A stretch of DNA of 64,000 nt from Nonlabens sp. MB-3u-79 (GTDB lineage Bacteria > Bacteroidota > Bacteroidia > Flavobacteriales > Flavobacteriaceae): contig NZ_CP025116.1 of assembly GCF_002831625.1 (NCBI RefSeq), positions 62,001 to 126,000 of the forward strand, read 5' to 3'. A model generated the notes under the pieces. That model had not been told where the DNA came from. It saw only the letters and a list, made by a program, of their open reading frames with translations, and did not search any database. Each line of letters starts with the position of its first letter. Positions within the stretch are counted from its first letter, which is position 1. Made by a program: the position numbers and the translations under genes. Positions 26,653 through 35,494 of this stretch are shown one piece after another.

Positions 26653-27232
26653 ATCGGTAATGTCCTGTAATATTAAAATGAAATAGGCAATCTTCTAGGA
26701 CTTGTCCAGCGCCTATATTATGCACCATTAAATAGCGTTTTTGGTCTTTTGATTTTGTTTTGGAAACCACCCCTATATGCGTCAGTCCGTTGCTCAACTC
26801 CCAGCTTACCACATCACCAGGTAGGTAATCTATAGCCTGCTGACTTAGAACTAGACTCGTTCCTTTACTGGTGAAAAAAGTACGCAAATTAGGTACCCTT
26901 CTGTGATCGATATTGGTATCTGTTTTCTTCAATCCCCATTTTTGCGGATATTTAGAGAAATGAGCTTTCATATCCTCATGAACTTCCTTCTGCAAGTCGA
27001 TTCCAAGCTTCCTGTAGGTTCTAATGATTACATCTGTACAAACCCCATAAGGTTTTGGAACATCTCCATTAGGATAGGGAATATTAAAATAGCTGCCGTT
27101 ATAAATCACCTGATCTTTAGTCAACTCTTCAGCCGCGGCAGCTACTTCTATACCATACTCCGTCTGACCTACTACTAGTGAGCTTATGGTCAGGAATAGG
27201 AGTGAAAATAAGTTTTTAAAATGCATTCGCAA
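26642..27232 (-). CDS. DUF1287 secreted protein (papain-like amidase fold candidate)
   Basis: This 196-residue protein has a signal peptide (LFSLLFLTISSLVVGQ) and the DUF1287 pattern: GVCTDVIIRTYRKLG with a candidate nucleophile Cys, DHRRVPNL, PGDVVSWEL and GLTHIGVVS with a candidate His. The layout resembles NlpC/P60-type cysteine peptidases, but activity is not proven. It overlaps tpiA upstream by 17 bp (or 11 bp if the second ATG, MHFKN, is used) and prmA downstream by 11 bp. Confidence 0.8.
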   Translation of the reverse strand: MRMHFKNLFSLLFLTISSLVVGQTEYGIEVAAAAEELTKDQVIYNGSYFNIPYPNGDVPKPYGVCTDVIIRTYRKLGIDLQKEVHEDMKAHFSKYPQKWGLKKTDTNIDHRRVPNLRTFFTSKGTSLVLSQQAIDYLPGDVVSWELSNGLTHIGVVSKTKSKDQKRYLMVHNIGAGQVLEDCLFHFNITGHYRYGK

Positions 27233-27968
27233 TATCGAGGAAGGATTGTGCGTCTAGTGACGCGCCACCTACAAGACCTCCATCTACATCTGGTTTTGCA
27301 AAAATCTCTGCAGCATTTGCAGGTTTTACGCTACCACCGTAAAGGATACTGGTGTTGTTTGCGGTTTCCTTTCCAAATTTTGATTCTATAAAAGAACGCA
27401 AATGTGCATGCATTTCTTGTGCTTGTTCTGGACTTGCGGTTTCTCCAGTACCTATTGCCCATACTGGCTCATAAGCAACAACCACCTTTTCCATTTGCTT
27501 TGAAGTAAGGCCAAAAAGTCCTTTTTCAATTTGTTGAGTAACCGTTTCAAAGTGGTTACCAGCTTTGCGTTGTTCTAAGTGTTCTCCACAACAAAAGATC
27601 ACTCGCATGCCTTTTTCAAGAGCCGTTATAGTTTTGGCAGCGATTAGTTCGTCCGTTTCTCCATAAATATCTCTGCGCTCCGAGTGACCTATAATCACTG
27701 TTTTAATTCCTATGCTATCTAACATATCTACAGAAACCTCTCCTGTATAAGCGCCATTTAGAGCTTCACATACGTTTTGCGCCACTACTTCTATTACTGT
27801 ATCGGTCGTACTATTAAATGCATGGTATAAGAATGGGTGCGATGGAGCGATCATCAATTCGCAATTAACATCCTTTAAAAGACCTTTTTTTAAATCATTA
27901 ATGAGGTCTGTTGTTTGCGGTAAATCGCAGTTCATTTTCCAGTTTCCAGCTACTATATTTTTTCTCAT
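27216..27968 (-). CDS. tpiA: Triosephosphate isomerase
   Basis: This 250-residue glycolytic enzyme interconverts DHAP and glyceraldehyde 3-phosphate. Hallmarks are GNWKMN at 7-12 (catalytic Lys), IIGHSERR (catalytic His), AYEPVWAIGTG (catalytic Glu) and loop GGASL near the end. Normal length. It heads a four-gene unit with DUF1287, prmA and clpS, with a good promoter box 77 bp upstream. Confidence 0.97.
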   Translation of the reverse strand: MRKNIVAGNWKMNCDLPQTTDLINDLKKGLLKDVNCELMIAPSHPFLYHAFNSTTDTVIEVVAQNVCEALNGAYTGEVSVDMLDSIGIKTVIIGHSERRDIYGETDELIAAKTITALEKGMRVIFCCGEHLEQRKAGNHFETVTQQIEKGLFGLTSKQMEKVVVAYEPVWAIGTGETASPEQAQEMHAHLRSFIESKFGKETANNTSILYGGSVKPANAAEIFAKPDVDGGLVGGASLDAQSFLDIANAF

Positions 27969-28045
27969 GGTATTTTTTTTTGGTAATTATCAATTGAAGG
28001 ATAATTTCAAAATTGCCGTTTTTATTATTATTGTGCAAATGAATG

Positions 28046-28053
28046 CAAAGGTA
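28046..28053 (-). promoter_or_regulatory. -7 box (TACCTTTG) for tpiA
   Basis: Exact TAnnTTTG match on the minus strand with a TTG (28069-28071) about 15 bp further upstream; predicted leader of about 70 bases. Confidence 0.6.
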
Positions 28054-28257
28054 TTGACTTTTAAATAGCAAAAAACGATTGCGCTGGCAGCTTGAGAAAC
28101 GGACTGAGGTCTCCTTATTTTATTCCCTAGATCTATATTCTTGTCTGCCGCTCCAGCTTAGATGTCTGCTCTTACTTATATATCAACTCTTTTCCTCTCT
28201 CGATATTCCTCTCCTCTTCGATACTCGGTATTCTAACAGCATCCCGCATCCTTATAG

Positions 28258-29331
28258 CTATTCCAGCTTCACACGTGGATCCAGCCATACATAGAGCAAG
28301 TCCACCAGAATATTGATAAGGATAAACAAGGTAGCAATAACGAGAACCGCTCCTGTAATGACCGGTAAATCTTGGGTATTTAAAGCCTCTACGATTTCCT
28401 TTCCTATTCCGTTCCAATTGAAAATATATTCTACAAACACAGCTCCAGCAAGTAAACTCGCAAACCAACCGCTTACCGCAGTTATTACTGGGTTCAGTGC
28501 ATTTTTAAACGCATGTCTTTTGATCACTTGTAATGTAGTCAGTCCTTTGGCATAAGCTGTAGTAATGTATTCTTGCCCCATGACTTCCAACAGGCTGTTT
28601 CTCATAAGTTGAGAAATAACGGCTAGCGGTCGTATTCCAAGTACTATTGCGGGCAAAATCAAATTGCGCCATTGCAATTGCATTCCTTCTCCATAATCAT
28701 CCATTTCATATAAACTACCACTCATCTTCAATCCGGTATATTCATGCAACACATAGCCAAAAATAAACGCAAAAATGATGGCGCTAAAAAAACTAGGAAT
28801 ACTCATTCCCATCGTACTTACCAGTTGAATGACTTGATCGATCCAGCTATTTTTATACAAAGCTGAAATCACCCCTAAAACCAATCCCAAAACCAATGCA
28901 ATACTAATTGCTGCTAGGGCTAAAATCATGGTGTTGGGCAAGGTTTCTCCTATGATATAGCTTACTTTTTTACCCGTTTTTTGAAAGGATTCTCGCAGGT
29001 ATGGCCATTTGATATAAGTAGCTGTTGTCCCTATTGTAATGAGTTTTATACCCGTGTACTGCCCATCGTCGTAGGTGAAATCAGACGCCTGCTTACTGTG
29101 AAAAGATACAGGTGATAAATCATTGAGGAAATACAAATACTGAGTTCCTATCGTTTGATCCAAACCGTATTTAGCTCTCACATTTGCCAGTTGCTCTTCT
29201 GACTCATTTTGCCCCAGCATCATTTGGGCTGGATCTCCTGGTAAAAGGTAGAATAAAAGAAAAATTACGGTAACCACTCCATATAATGTCAGTATCGCAT
29301 AGCCTATTTTTTTAAGCACATAGCTTATCAT
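28258..29331 (-). CDS. DppB-type ABC transporter permease
   Basis: This 357-residue protein has six transmembrane helices and the binding-protein-dependent permease motif EYITTAYAKGLTTLQVIKRHA (shown as YAKGLTTLQVIKRHAFKNAL). The N-terminus (YAILTLYGVVTVIFLLFYLLPGDP) is that of peptide/nickel permeases of the DppB type. A large periplasmic insert lies at about 65-125. No DppC, DppD/F or binding protein is encoded nearby, so its partners must be elsewhere. It overlaps the upstream DoxX gene by 4 bp (ATGA). Confidence 0.88.
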   Translation of the reverse strand: MISYVLKKIGYAILTLYGVVTVIFLLFYLLPGDPAQMMLGQNESEEQLANVRAKYGLDQTIGTQYLYFLNDLSPVSFHSKQASDFTYDDGQYTGIKLITIGTTATYIKWPYLRESFQKTGKKVSYIIGETLPNTMILALAAISIALVLGLVLGVISALYKNSWIDQVIQLVSTMGMSIPSFFSAIIFAFIFGYVLHEYTGLKMSGSLYEMDDYGEGMQLQWRNLILPAIVLGIRPLAVISQLMRNSLLEVMGQEYITTAYAKGLTTLQVIKRHAFKNALNPVITAVSGWFASLLAGAVFVEYIFNWNGIGKEIVEALNTQDLPVITGAVLVIATLFILINILVDLLYVWLDPRVKLE

Positions 29332-30419
29332 AAAGCCAGTTGCTCAAAATCATTCCAATGCGACTTAGCAGTAATCACCCCTTTATTAATCGTCATTATA
29401 GATGGTGTAGATCGTACAGCAGTTTTGATTTGAGTTCCATCTGTAGTGTAAAATGGGATCTCCACACTATTTGCTTCTAGTAAAGGTTGCAATTGATCTA
29501 TAGGATTTGCACTCAGACCTATCACCTCATAACCGGCTTTCTGCGCTCTTTGTATAAAAGCAGCCAACTTTTGCATACCGCCGTCTTCAGCTTTGGTCAT
29601 ATCGTAAATCATGACAAAGGCTACTTTTTCTTTATCTAAGATTTCTTGAGTGTAATCTTCGCCATCTGTTTCTATAGAAAAATCATGAATTTCAGGAAGT
29701 GCTGCCTCTTGAATAACACGTGTTTCCACTTTATCATAACCTGGACGACCTTCTGGAGGCAAACCATCTGTAGTAATTATTTCTTCTTTCCCATCAACTG
29801 TATAATACCAGTCGTACCCATAAATAGCAGGATGATTAGGATCTTCCTTCATCGCCTCTTCTATATCGACCCCTGTTTTATAGGCTCTAAAATCAAGAAT
29901 AGGTAAGTGCATCAACACGTAATAGGCGATGATAAAACAAATGACCGTAGCTACGAGAATAATGATGGAGGATTTTGCTTTCGCGAAAGCGGAACCTATT
30001 TTATCCATATTAAAAAACAAAACCAATATCATCACTAATAGCACCACGTCTTTGTAAAAAGATTGCCAAGGTGTTAAAGGAATAGCATCACCAAAGCAAC
30101 CACAATCCGTCACTTTATCAAAATATGCAGAATAGAAAGTTAAAAATGTAAAGAAAACAATCATGAGCAATATGGACCAGATCGTAAATTTTTTCTGAAA
30201 ACCAAGGAGAAGCATGATCCCTAAGACCACTTCAAAAATGACAACAAAAATAGCCATAGGAAGTGCAAACGGTTGTAAAAACTCCAGTCCTAAGACGGCA
30301 GCACTGAAATATTCATCCAATTTATAAGAGAAGCCTAACGGATCATTTAACTTAATTAAACCACTAAATATGAATAATATACCGACAAACCATCGGCAAA
30401 AAGGAACTAATGCTTTCAT
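29328..30419 (-). CDS. DoxX/MauE-like membrane protein with thioredoxin-like C-terminus (BT_3928 type)
   Basis: This 363-residue protein has four N-terminal transmembrane helices of the DoxX/MauE type with DCGCFGDAIPLTPW, where C-x-C faces the membrane edge, then a fifth helix (about 155-172) and a C-terminal thioredoxin-like domain (about 225-363) that lacks a CxxC. It resembles Bacteroidota BT_3928 proteins, whose role in redox or maturation is not established. SAFAKAKSS at the DoxX/linker junction is palindrome-encoded. The (GATGAGG)15 repeat ends 105 bp upstream of its start. Confidence 0.8.
   Translation of the reverse strand: MKALVPFCRWFVGILFIFSGLIKLNDPLGFSYKLDEYFSAAVLGLEFLQPFALPMAIFVVIFEVVLGIMLLLGFQKKFTIWSILLMIVFFTFLTFYSAYFDKVTDCGCFGDAIPLTPWQSFYKDVVLLVMILVLFFNMDKIGSAFAKAKSSIIILVATVICFIIAYYVLMHLPILDFRAYKTGVDIEEAMKEDPNHPAIYGYDWYYTVDGKEEIITTDGLPPEGRPGYDKVETRVIQEAALPEIHDFSIETDGEDYTQEILDKEKVAFVMIYDMTKAEDGGMQKLAAFIQRAQKAGYEVIGLSANPIDQLQPLLEANSVEIPFYTTDGTQIKTAVRSTPSIMTINKGVITAKSHWNDFEQLAL
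29977..29992. repeat. CTTTCGCGAAAG palindrome, copy 5
   Basis: 16-bp form followed by AAC, at the domain junction of the DoxX-thioredoxin gene, read as AFAKA. Confidence 0.95.
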
Positions 30420-30516
30420 GCTTTTTTATTTAAAGGGTAAATATAGGAATTAGGTGCGAATTTGTGAGCCTTTGAGTTGGGGAAGATGGAAGATAGAGGA
30501 TAGAGGATGGAAGAGG

Positions 30517-30628
30517 TATGAGGGATGAGGGATGAGGGATGAGGGATGAGGGATGAGGGATGAGGGATGAGGGATGAGGGATGAGGGATGAGGGATGAGG
30601 GATGAGGGATGAGGGATGAGGGATGAGG
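30517..30628. repeat. (GATGAGG)15 heptamer microsatellite
   Basis: Fifteen perfect GATGAGG units (30524-30628) preceded by one TATGAGG. Located 98-210 bp upstream of the DoxX gene start. Confidence 0.98.
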
Positions 30629-30886
30629 GAAAATTATTTTTTATAGCTTCTTGACCTGGTCTTACTGCGCAAACTTGTCAACATTTTTTGAATGACGGTC
30701 ACTTCTTTTCTGACAAGATCTCTTGGAGGAATTTCTTTTACTTAAGAATCTGCGGTCGCTGCAACAACCATTGCTTTTTAATAAACAATAAGATCTTCCA
30801 ATTTAAAATGATCATTACTTTACGTTTAACAAAGACACCTCTTTTTCTCTCGGCTAAAGGCTATGAATTCTATAGTTCCTCCTACT

Positions 30887-30911
30887 CCACATGCCACATG
30901 CCACATGCCAC
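30887..30911. repeat. (CCACATG)3 heptamer repeat
   Basis: Three perfect CCACATG units and a partial fourth, just before the terminator of the PPIase gene. Confidence 0.9.
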
Positions 30912-30919
30912 AAAATAAG

Positions 30920-30955
30920 AAAAGCTCCATTCTCTAACAGAGAACAGAGCTTTTT
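30920..30955 (-). terminator. Terminator of the cyclophilin-FKBP gene
   Basis: Stem AAAAGCTC...TTCTCT with its complement around AAC, U-tract on the minus strand, 21 bp after the stop. Confidence 0.85.
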
Positions 30956-30975
30956 AAATATCAATAAACAACTAA

Positions 30976-31908
30976 TTACTTTACAGCAACGAGTTCTACA
31001 TCAAACACTAATGTTGCATTTGGTGGAATAACGCCACCTGCTCCAGCACTTCCATAAGCCATGTCAGATGGTACCACTAGACGAGCTTTGTCTCCTACTT
31101 TTAAAAGTTGGATCCCTTCATCCCATCCTGCGATGACCTGCCCCATTCCTAGAGCAAAATCTATAGGCTGCTTGCGGTCATAACTAGAGTCAAACACTTT
31201 ACCGTTAGGCAACATTCCTTTGTAATGAACGCTAACCGTTTTTCCTTTTTCAGCCTGCACACCATCACCTTGATTGATGATTTTATAACGCAAACCGCTT
31301 TCTGTTTTATCAAAACCCATAGCGATCTCATCGATCTCTTGGTCTGCTTGTTTTCTAGCCTGCTCTTTGCGATTTTTTACAGCTCCTTCCAACTGACGAA
31401 ATTCTTCCACAGCGTTGAATGCTTTTGCCGCATCACCTTCTCTTAAGATAGTAAGTTTTTTGATTTCGTCACCTTGAGCGATGGCATCAACCACATCTTG
31501 TCCTTCTATTACTTTACCAAAGACCGTGTGCTTATCATCCAACCATGGCGTAGCTATATGAGTAATAAAAAACTGAGAACCATTTGTTGCAGGTCCTGCA
31601 TTTGCCATACTCAATACTCCAGGACCCTCATGACGTAATTCTGGATGGAACTCATCATCAAAATTATAACCTGGCCCGCCAGAACCAGTTCCTTGTGGGT
31701 CTCCACCTTGCACCATAAAATCTGGGATTACTCGGTGAAATTTTAAACCGTCATAATAAGGTGTCCCTTGTTCTTTGGCTTTGTTCTCTAAGTTCCCTTC
31801 AGCGAGTGCGATAAAATTTCCTACCGTTCCAGGTGTTTTGTCGTGATGTAGTTGTACGAGGATCTCTCCTTTAGTAGTATCAAATTTTGCGTAGATTCCT
31901 TCTTGCAT
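30976..31908 (-). CDS. Dual-domain peptidyl-prolyl isomerase (cyclophilin + FKBP)
   Basis: This 310-residue protein fuses two unrelated PPIase folds. Residues 1-160 are cyclophilin ([34 protein letters not shown] and [10 protein letters not shown]) and residues 205-310 are FKBP ([19 protein letters not shown], then [20 protein letters not shown]). No signal peptide is visible, so it likely acts in the cytoplasm. A helical linker (about 165-200) joins the domains. It is monocistronic with a good -7 box and terminator. Confidence 0.93.
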   Translation of the reverse strand: MQEGIYAKFDTTKGEILVQLHHDKTPGTVGNFIALAEGNLENKAKEQGTPYYDGLKFHRVIPDFMVQGGDPQGTGSGGPGYNFDDEFHPELRHEGPGVLSMANAGPATNGSQFFITHIATPWLDDKHTVFGKVIEGQDVVDAIAQGDEIKKLTILREGDAAKAFNAVEEFRQLEGAVKNRKEQARKQADQEIDEIAMGFDKTESGLRYKIINQGDGVQAEKGKTVSVHYKGMLPNGKVFDSSYDRKQPIDFALGMGQVIAGWDEGIQLLKVGDKARLVVPSDMAYGSAGAGGVIPPNATLVFDVELVAVK

Positions 31909-31929
31909 TGTTGTTTTTTTTTAATGCTA

Positions 31930-31937
31930 CAAAGGTA
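31930..31937 (-). promoter_or_regulatory. -7 box (TACCTTTG) for the PPIase gene
   Basis: Exact TAnnTTTG match, 21 bp before the ATG. Confidence 0.6.
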
Positions 31938-32035
31938 ATTCTTTAGAATTCAGTCTTCAGAATGCTGGTATAGTTTTTTTTACTTCTTATATTGGTTGTT
32001 TTTATTTTAAAAAACCAACCCATAAAAACCAATCA

Positions 32036-32716
32036 ATGACCAGAGCAGAACACCTCACCTTTTGTGAAAAATGTACGCATCGTAAAAAAGATTTTCAACA
32101 AGGCATCCTATGTGGTTTAACAGATAGAAAAGCTGATTTTGAAGTCTCCTGTAATGATTTTATTAAAAATGAAACTGTACCCCAAACGGTCAATTTAGAC
32201 AAAGATGGTACTGTGAATCTTCACAGACTTTCAGCAGCGACAAATGAAAAATTACGCGAGGAGCAAAATCTAGCTGGAGGAATTTTTGCAGGAATAGGTA
32301 TAGGAGTTGTAGGCGCTGTTATATGGGCAGTGATTACTGTTGTTACAGAATACCAAATAGCCTTTATGGCTATAGGAATTGGTTTTATAGTAGGGCATGC
32401 CGTACGCTTGGGTGGTAAAGGAGTCGATATGATTTTTGGGATTATTGGTGCTACGATTGCTATTCTTAGCTGTTTTTTAGGTAATTTCTTAAGTACGATT
32501 GGTTTTATAGCCAATTATAATGAAATAGGTTATCTAGATGCCTTTTTAAACTTTGATTACTCCCTGTTTATTCCAATGATGAAAGAAACATTTGGTTTTA
32601 TGGACGTATTATTTTACGGTTTTGCAGGTTATGAAGGTTTTAAATTGGCTTTTAGAGTAATTACTAATGAAGAAGATATTACTAAACTAGAAGAAGGAAG
32701 TTACAATAATCCATAA
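32036..32716 (+). CDS. Membrane protein with N-terminal four-cysteine motif
   Basis: This 226-residue protein starts with a compact Cys motif, C10-x2-C13-x12-C26-x12-C39, which looks like a small zinc ribbon. A charged linker and about four transmembrane helices (around 83-108, 110-128, 140-165 and 185-210) follow. No family name is recognised; similar cysteine-ribbon membrane proteins are found in flavobacteria. It stands alone, with a TTGGTT...AACCAA hairpin directly upstream of its start. Confidence 0.75.
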   Translation: MTRAEHLTFCEKCTHRKKDFQQGILCGLTDRKADFEVSCNDFIKNETVPQTVNLDKDGTVNLHRLSAATNEKLREEQNLAGGIFAGIGIGVVGAVIWAVITVVTEYQIAFMAIGIGFIVGHAVRLGGKGVDMIFGIIGATIAILSCFLGNFLSTIGFIANYNEIGYLDAFLNFDYSLFIPMMKETFGFMDVLFYGFAGYEGFKLAFRVITNEEDITKLEEGSYNNP

Positions 32717-33144
32717 ATCCGGTTGAATTATCTGACGCTATTCACATAAAAACCCACCAAGACTTTTATCTCAAGAGGTATCCTTACTCATTCATTTATG
32801 AAATTTTATTGTTGAACTAACTTGCGTTTAAAGTAAATTGAGTTATTTCTGTATGGGTATCCCGCCTAGTCTATCAGGTTTTTGGAGGGCCCTTGTTCAA
32901 CTACTTTCAAGAGCCGCGCCATGAACTAGATGCTTTGGAACTCCGTAAATCAACTCCTGGTGTAAGCTGTCGATTTACTGTGTTTTATTCTCGCTTTCGC
33001 GAAAGCGGAATTCTCACACCAACCTCAAAAGAAATAAACAACACCTGATTTTACACTTCTTAGAATTTTAATTTAAGAAATAAGCAACCCACAAAAGAGG
33101 TCAAAAGACCATTGCAGTTTTAAAATTATATATGATGATGGTAT
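32717..33144. other. Gene-free interval with a 68-codon start-less open frame
   Basis: No full gene. The plus strand is open from 32842 to 33045 without an ATG and reads GGPLFNYFQEPRHELDALEL in its middle. It passes through the palindrome at 32992 in the frame RFRES. It could be a gene remnant or a dispersed element; I do not recognise it. Confidence 0.4.
32992..33007. repeat. CTTTCGCGAAAG palindrome, copy 6 (intergenic)
   Basis: 16-bp form followed by AATT, one of only two copies outside genes in this window. Confidence 0.95.
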
Positions 33145-33182
33145 AAAAAAATCCCAACAGGAATCTTCCTATTGGGATTTTT
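33145..33182 (-). terminator. Terminator of recQ
   Basis: AAAAATCCCAA...AGGAA stem with its complement around TCT, U-tract on the minus strand, about 35 bp after the recQ stop. Confidence 0.85.
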
Positions 33183-33216
33183 ACTCTCCTGATGTATTCC
33201 AATCAGGTCTTAATAC

Positions 33217-35409
33217 TTAATTAGCTACTTCACTGATAAACTTCAATCTGTAGAGGCGCAGTTCTTCTTCTTCATAATCCCCTTCAAATTCTTCTACTGC
33301 GGCATCTATTTTATCAGATTCTGATTCTATAAAATACTCATGTAGTTCTTCTTGCTGGTCTTCATCCAGTATTTCATCAATCCAATAACCTACATTTAAT
33401 TTGGTACCGCTATAAACGATACTTTCTAATTCACCGATCAAATTATTCATGTCCATGCCTTTTGCACTTGCCATGTCGTCAAAGTTCAGCTTGCGGTCTA
33501 TACTCGTAATGAAGTACATTTTATTTCCAGATTTTGCTCCCGTACTTTTGATGATCAAATCATCTGGTCTAAGGATATCATTATCTGTTACGTAGGTCGA
33601 AATCAATTCTACAAATGACTTTCCATACTTTTTTGCTTTTCCTTCTCCTACTCCGTGGATATTTGCCATTTCTTCCATAGTGATGGGATACTTAGTGGCC
33701 ATATCTTCTATGGAAGGATCTTGAAAAACCACATATGGAGGCACGTTCTTTTGAGACGCCACCTTTTTGCGTAAATCCTTTAAGAACTTCACCAGTTGCG
33801 TGTCTATTGCGCCACCTTTAAAAGCTCCTACAATTTGGTCAGAAGATTGATGGTAGGTATGATCGTCACTCATCATAAATGTCTTTCCAGTGATTACAAA
33901 TTCACGACCTGCATCCAGCACTTTAAGGGTGCCATAGGTTTCTATATCTTTTTTGATCAAACGTGCGACCAATACCTGACGTATCAGAGCCGTCCAAAAT
34001 GCTTTTTCTTTATTCTGACCACTTCCGAAATAGTCGTGTTGATCTAACTTGTGGCTAGAAATCATCGCATTATTTTTACCCATAAGGATATTGACAATGT
34101 CTTTAGATTTATATCGCTCCCCTGCTGCGCCTATCAATTGAATCAGTTTTTTTACTTCTTCTACGGCTTCTTTTTGAGGTTTTGGATTGCGCATATTATC
34201 ATCCATATCACCACCAGCTCCTGTAGCCGGATCAAACTGCTCCCCAAAATAATGCAAGATGTACTGTCTGCGGCTCATGCTCGTTTCTGAGTAACCTACC
34301 ATTTCTTGTAAGAGTGCATGACCTATTTCTTGCTCTGCAATAGGTTTTCCAGACATGAATTTTTCTAATTTCTCAATGTCTTTATAAGCGTAATAAGCAA
34401 GGCAATGCCCTTCTCCGCCGTCACGTCCTGCACGACCCGTTTCTTGATAATAAGATTCGATACTTTTAGGAATATCATGATGAATCACAAACCGCACATC
34501 TGGCTTATCGATTCCCATACCAAAGGCTATGGTAGCTACCACCACATCAGTATCTTCCATTAAGAACATATCTTGATGCAGTACTCTTGTTTTGGCATCC
34601 AGTCCTGCATGGTAAGGAACTGCTTTGATCCCATTTACTTGTAATACCTGAGCCAGCGCTTCCACACGCTTGCGAGACAAACAGTAAACAATACCAGATT
34701 TTCCGTCATTTTGTTTTATAAAACGAGTAATATCAGCATCTACTGTTTCTGTTTTAGGGCGCACCTCATAATAAAGATTGGGCCTATTAAAGGAAGCTTG
34801 AAAAGTAGTGGCGTTGGTAATTTGTAAATTCTTAAGAATATCCTCTTGCACCTTAGGAGTCGCTGTAGCTGTCAATCCTATAATAGGAATATCGGATCCT
34901 ATACGATCGATGATCCTGCGCAAGTTTCTGTATTCTGGACGGAAATCGTGTCCCCATTCACTAATACAATGTGCTTCATCTACGGCTAGAAATGATATTT
35001 TATGCTGCTTTAAGAAATCCACATATTCTTCTTTGGTCAGTGATTCTGGAGCCACATAAAGCAACTTAGTAATCCCACTAGCAATGTCATCTTTTACTTG
35101 CTGTACATCTCCTTTAGAAAGAGAGGAGTTGAGTACATGCGCTACGCCGTCATGATCGGAAATGCCACGTATGGCATCGACCTGATTTTTCATCAATGCA
35201 ATTAGTGGAGAAACAACAATAGCTGTTCCTTCCTGCATCAAAGCTGGTAATTGGTAACACAGTGACTTCCCACCGCCCGTAGGCATAATGACAAAACAAT
35301 CTTCTTTATTAAGTAGTGCTGTGATGACCTTTTTTTGCAATCCTCTAAATTGCCCGAATCCAAAATATTTCTTTAGATTTTCTTCTAATCCTATTTGCGT
35401 ATCTGCCAT
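33217..35409 (-). CDS. recQ: ATP-dependent DNA helicase RecQ
   Basis: This 730-residue helicase has Walker A in VIMPTGGGKSLCYQLP, the DEAH box with the RecQ aromatic loop (VDEAHCISEWGHDFRPEY), motif IV-VI (TIAFGMGIDKPDVRFVIHHD, QETGRAGRDG), an RQC-like zone (about 345-500) and an HRDC-like domain (about 520-600) with a helix-hairpin GVGEGKAKKYGKSF. The classic four-cysteine zinc site of E. coli RecQ is not obvious. The C-terminal extension (630-730) is acidic. It is monocistronic, divergent from the KpsF-like gene. Confidence 0.93.
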   Translation of the reverse strand: MADTQIGLEENLKKYFGFGQFRGLQKKVITALLNKEDCFVIMPTGGGKSLCYQLPALMQEGTAIVVSPLIALMKNQVDAIRGISDHDGVAHVLNSSLSKGDVQQVKDDIASGITKLLYVAPESLTKEEYVDFLKQHKISFLAVDEAHCISEWGHDFRPEYRNLRRIIDRIGSDIPIIGLTATATPKVQEDILKNLQITNATTFQASFNRPNLYYEVRPKTETVDADITRFIKQNDGKSGIVYCLSRKRVEALAQVLQVNGIKAVPYHAGLDAKTRVLHQDMFLMEDTDVVVATIAFGMGIDKPDVRFVIHHDIPKSIESYYQETGRAGRDGGEGHCLAYYAYKDIEKLEKFMSGKPIAEQEIGHALLQEMVGYSETSMSRRQYILHYFGEQFDPATGAGGDMDDNMRNPKPQKEAVEEVKKLIQLIGAAGERYKSKDIVNILMGKNNAMISSHKLDQHDYFGSGQNKEKAFWTALIRQVLVARLIKKDIETYGTLKVLDAGREFVITGKTFMMSDDHTYHQSSDQIVGAFKGGAIDTQLVKFLKDLRKKVASQKNVPPYVVFQDPSIEDMATKYPITMEEMANIHGVGEGKAKKYGKSFVELISTYVTDNDILRPDDLIIKSTGAKSGNKMYFITSIDRKLNFDDMASAKGMDMNNLIGELESIVYSGTKLNVGYWIDEILDEDQQEELHEYFIESESDKIDAAVEEFEGDYEEEELRLYRLKFISEVAN

Positions 35410-35494
35410 GCGGCTGCTGCGTTTTGTTTATCTTTGTAAGCTAAATTTACGATATAATTTGCTTATCACAAATTATAGATATAACTAATCATTT

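Larger units (their letters stand above)
30420..30919. other. Gene-free interval with two short tandem repeats
   Basis: No credible gene. It holds a purine-rich tract from about 30480, the GATGAGG array and a CCACATG triplet repeat. The 76-codon plus-strand frame here has no gene-like features. Confidence 0.7.

Noticed and set aside
30688..30918. 76-codon plus-strand frame after the GATGAGG repeat
   Set aside because: Low-complexity Cys/Phe/Ser peptide, ends in the CCACATG repeat, no homologous pattern.
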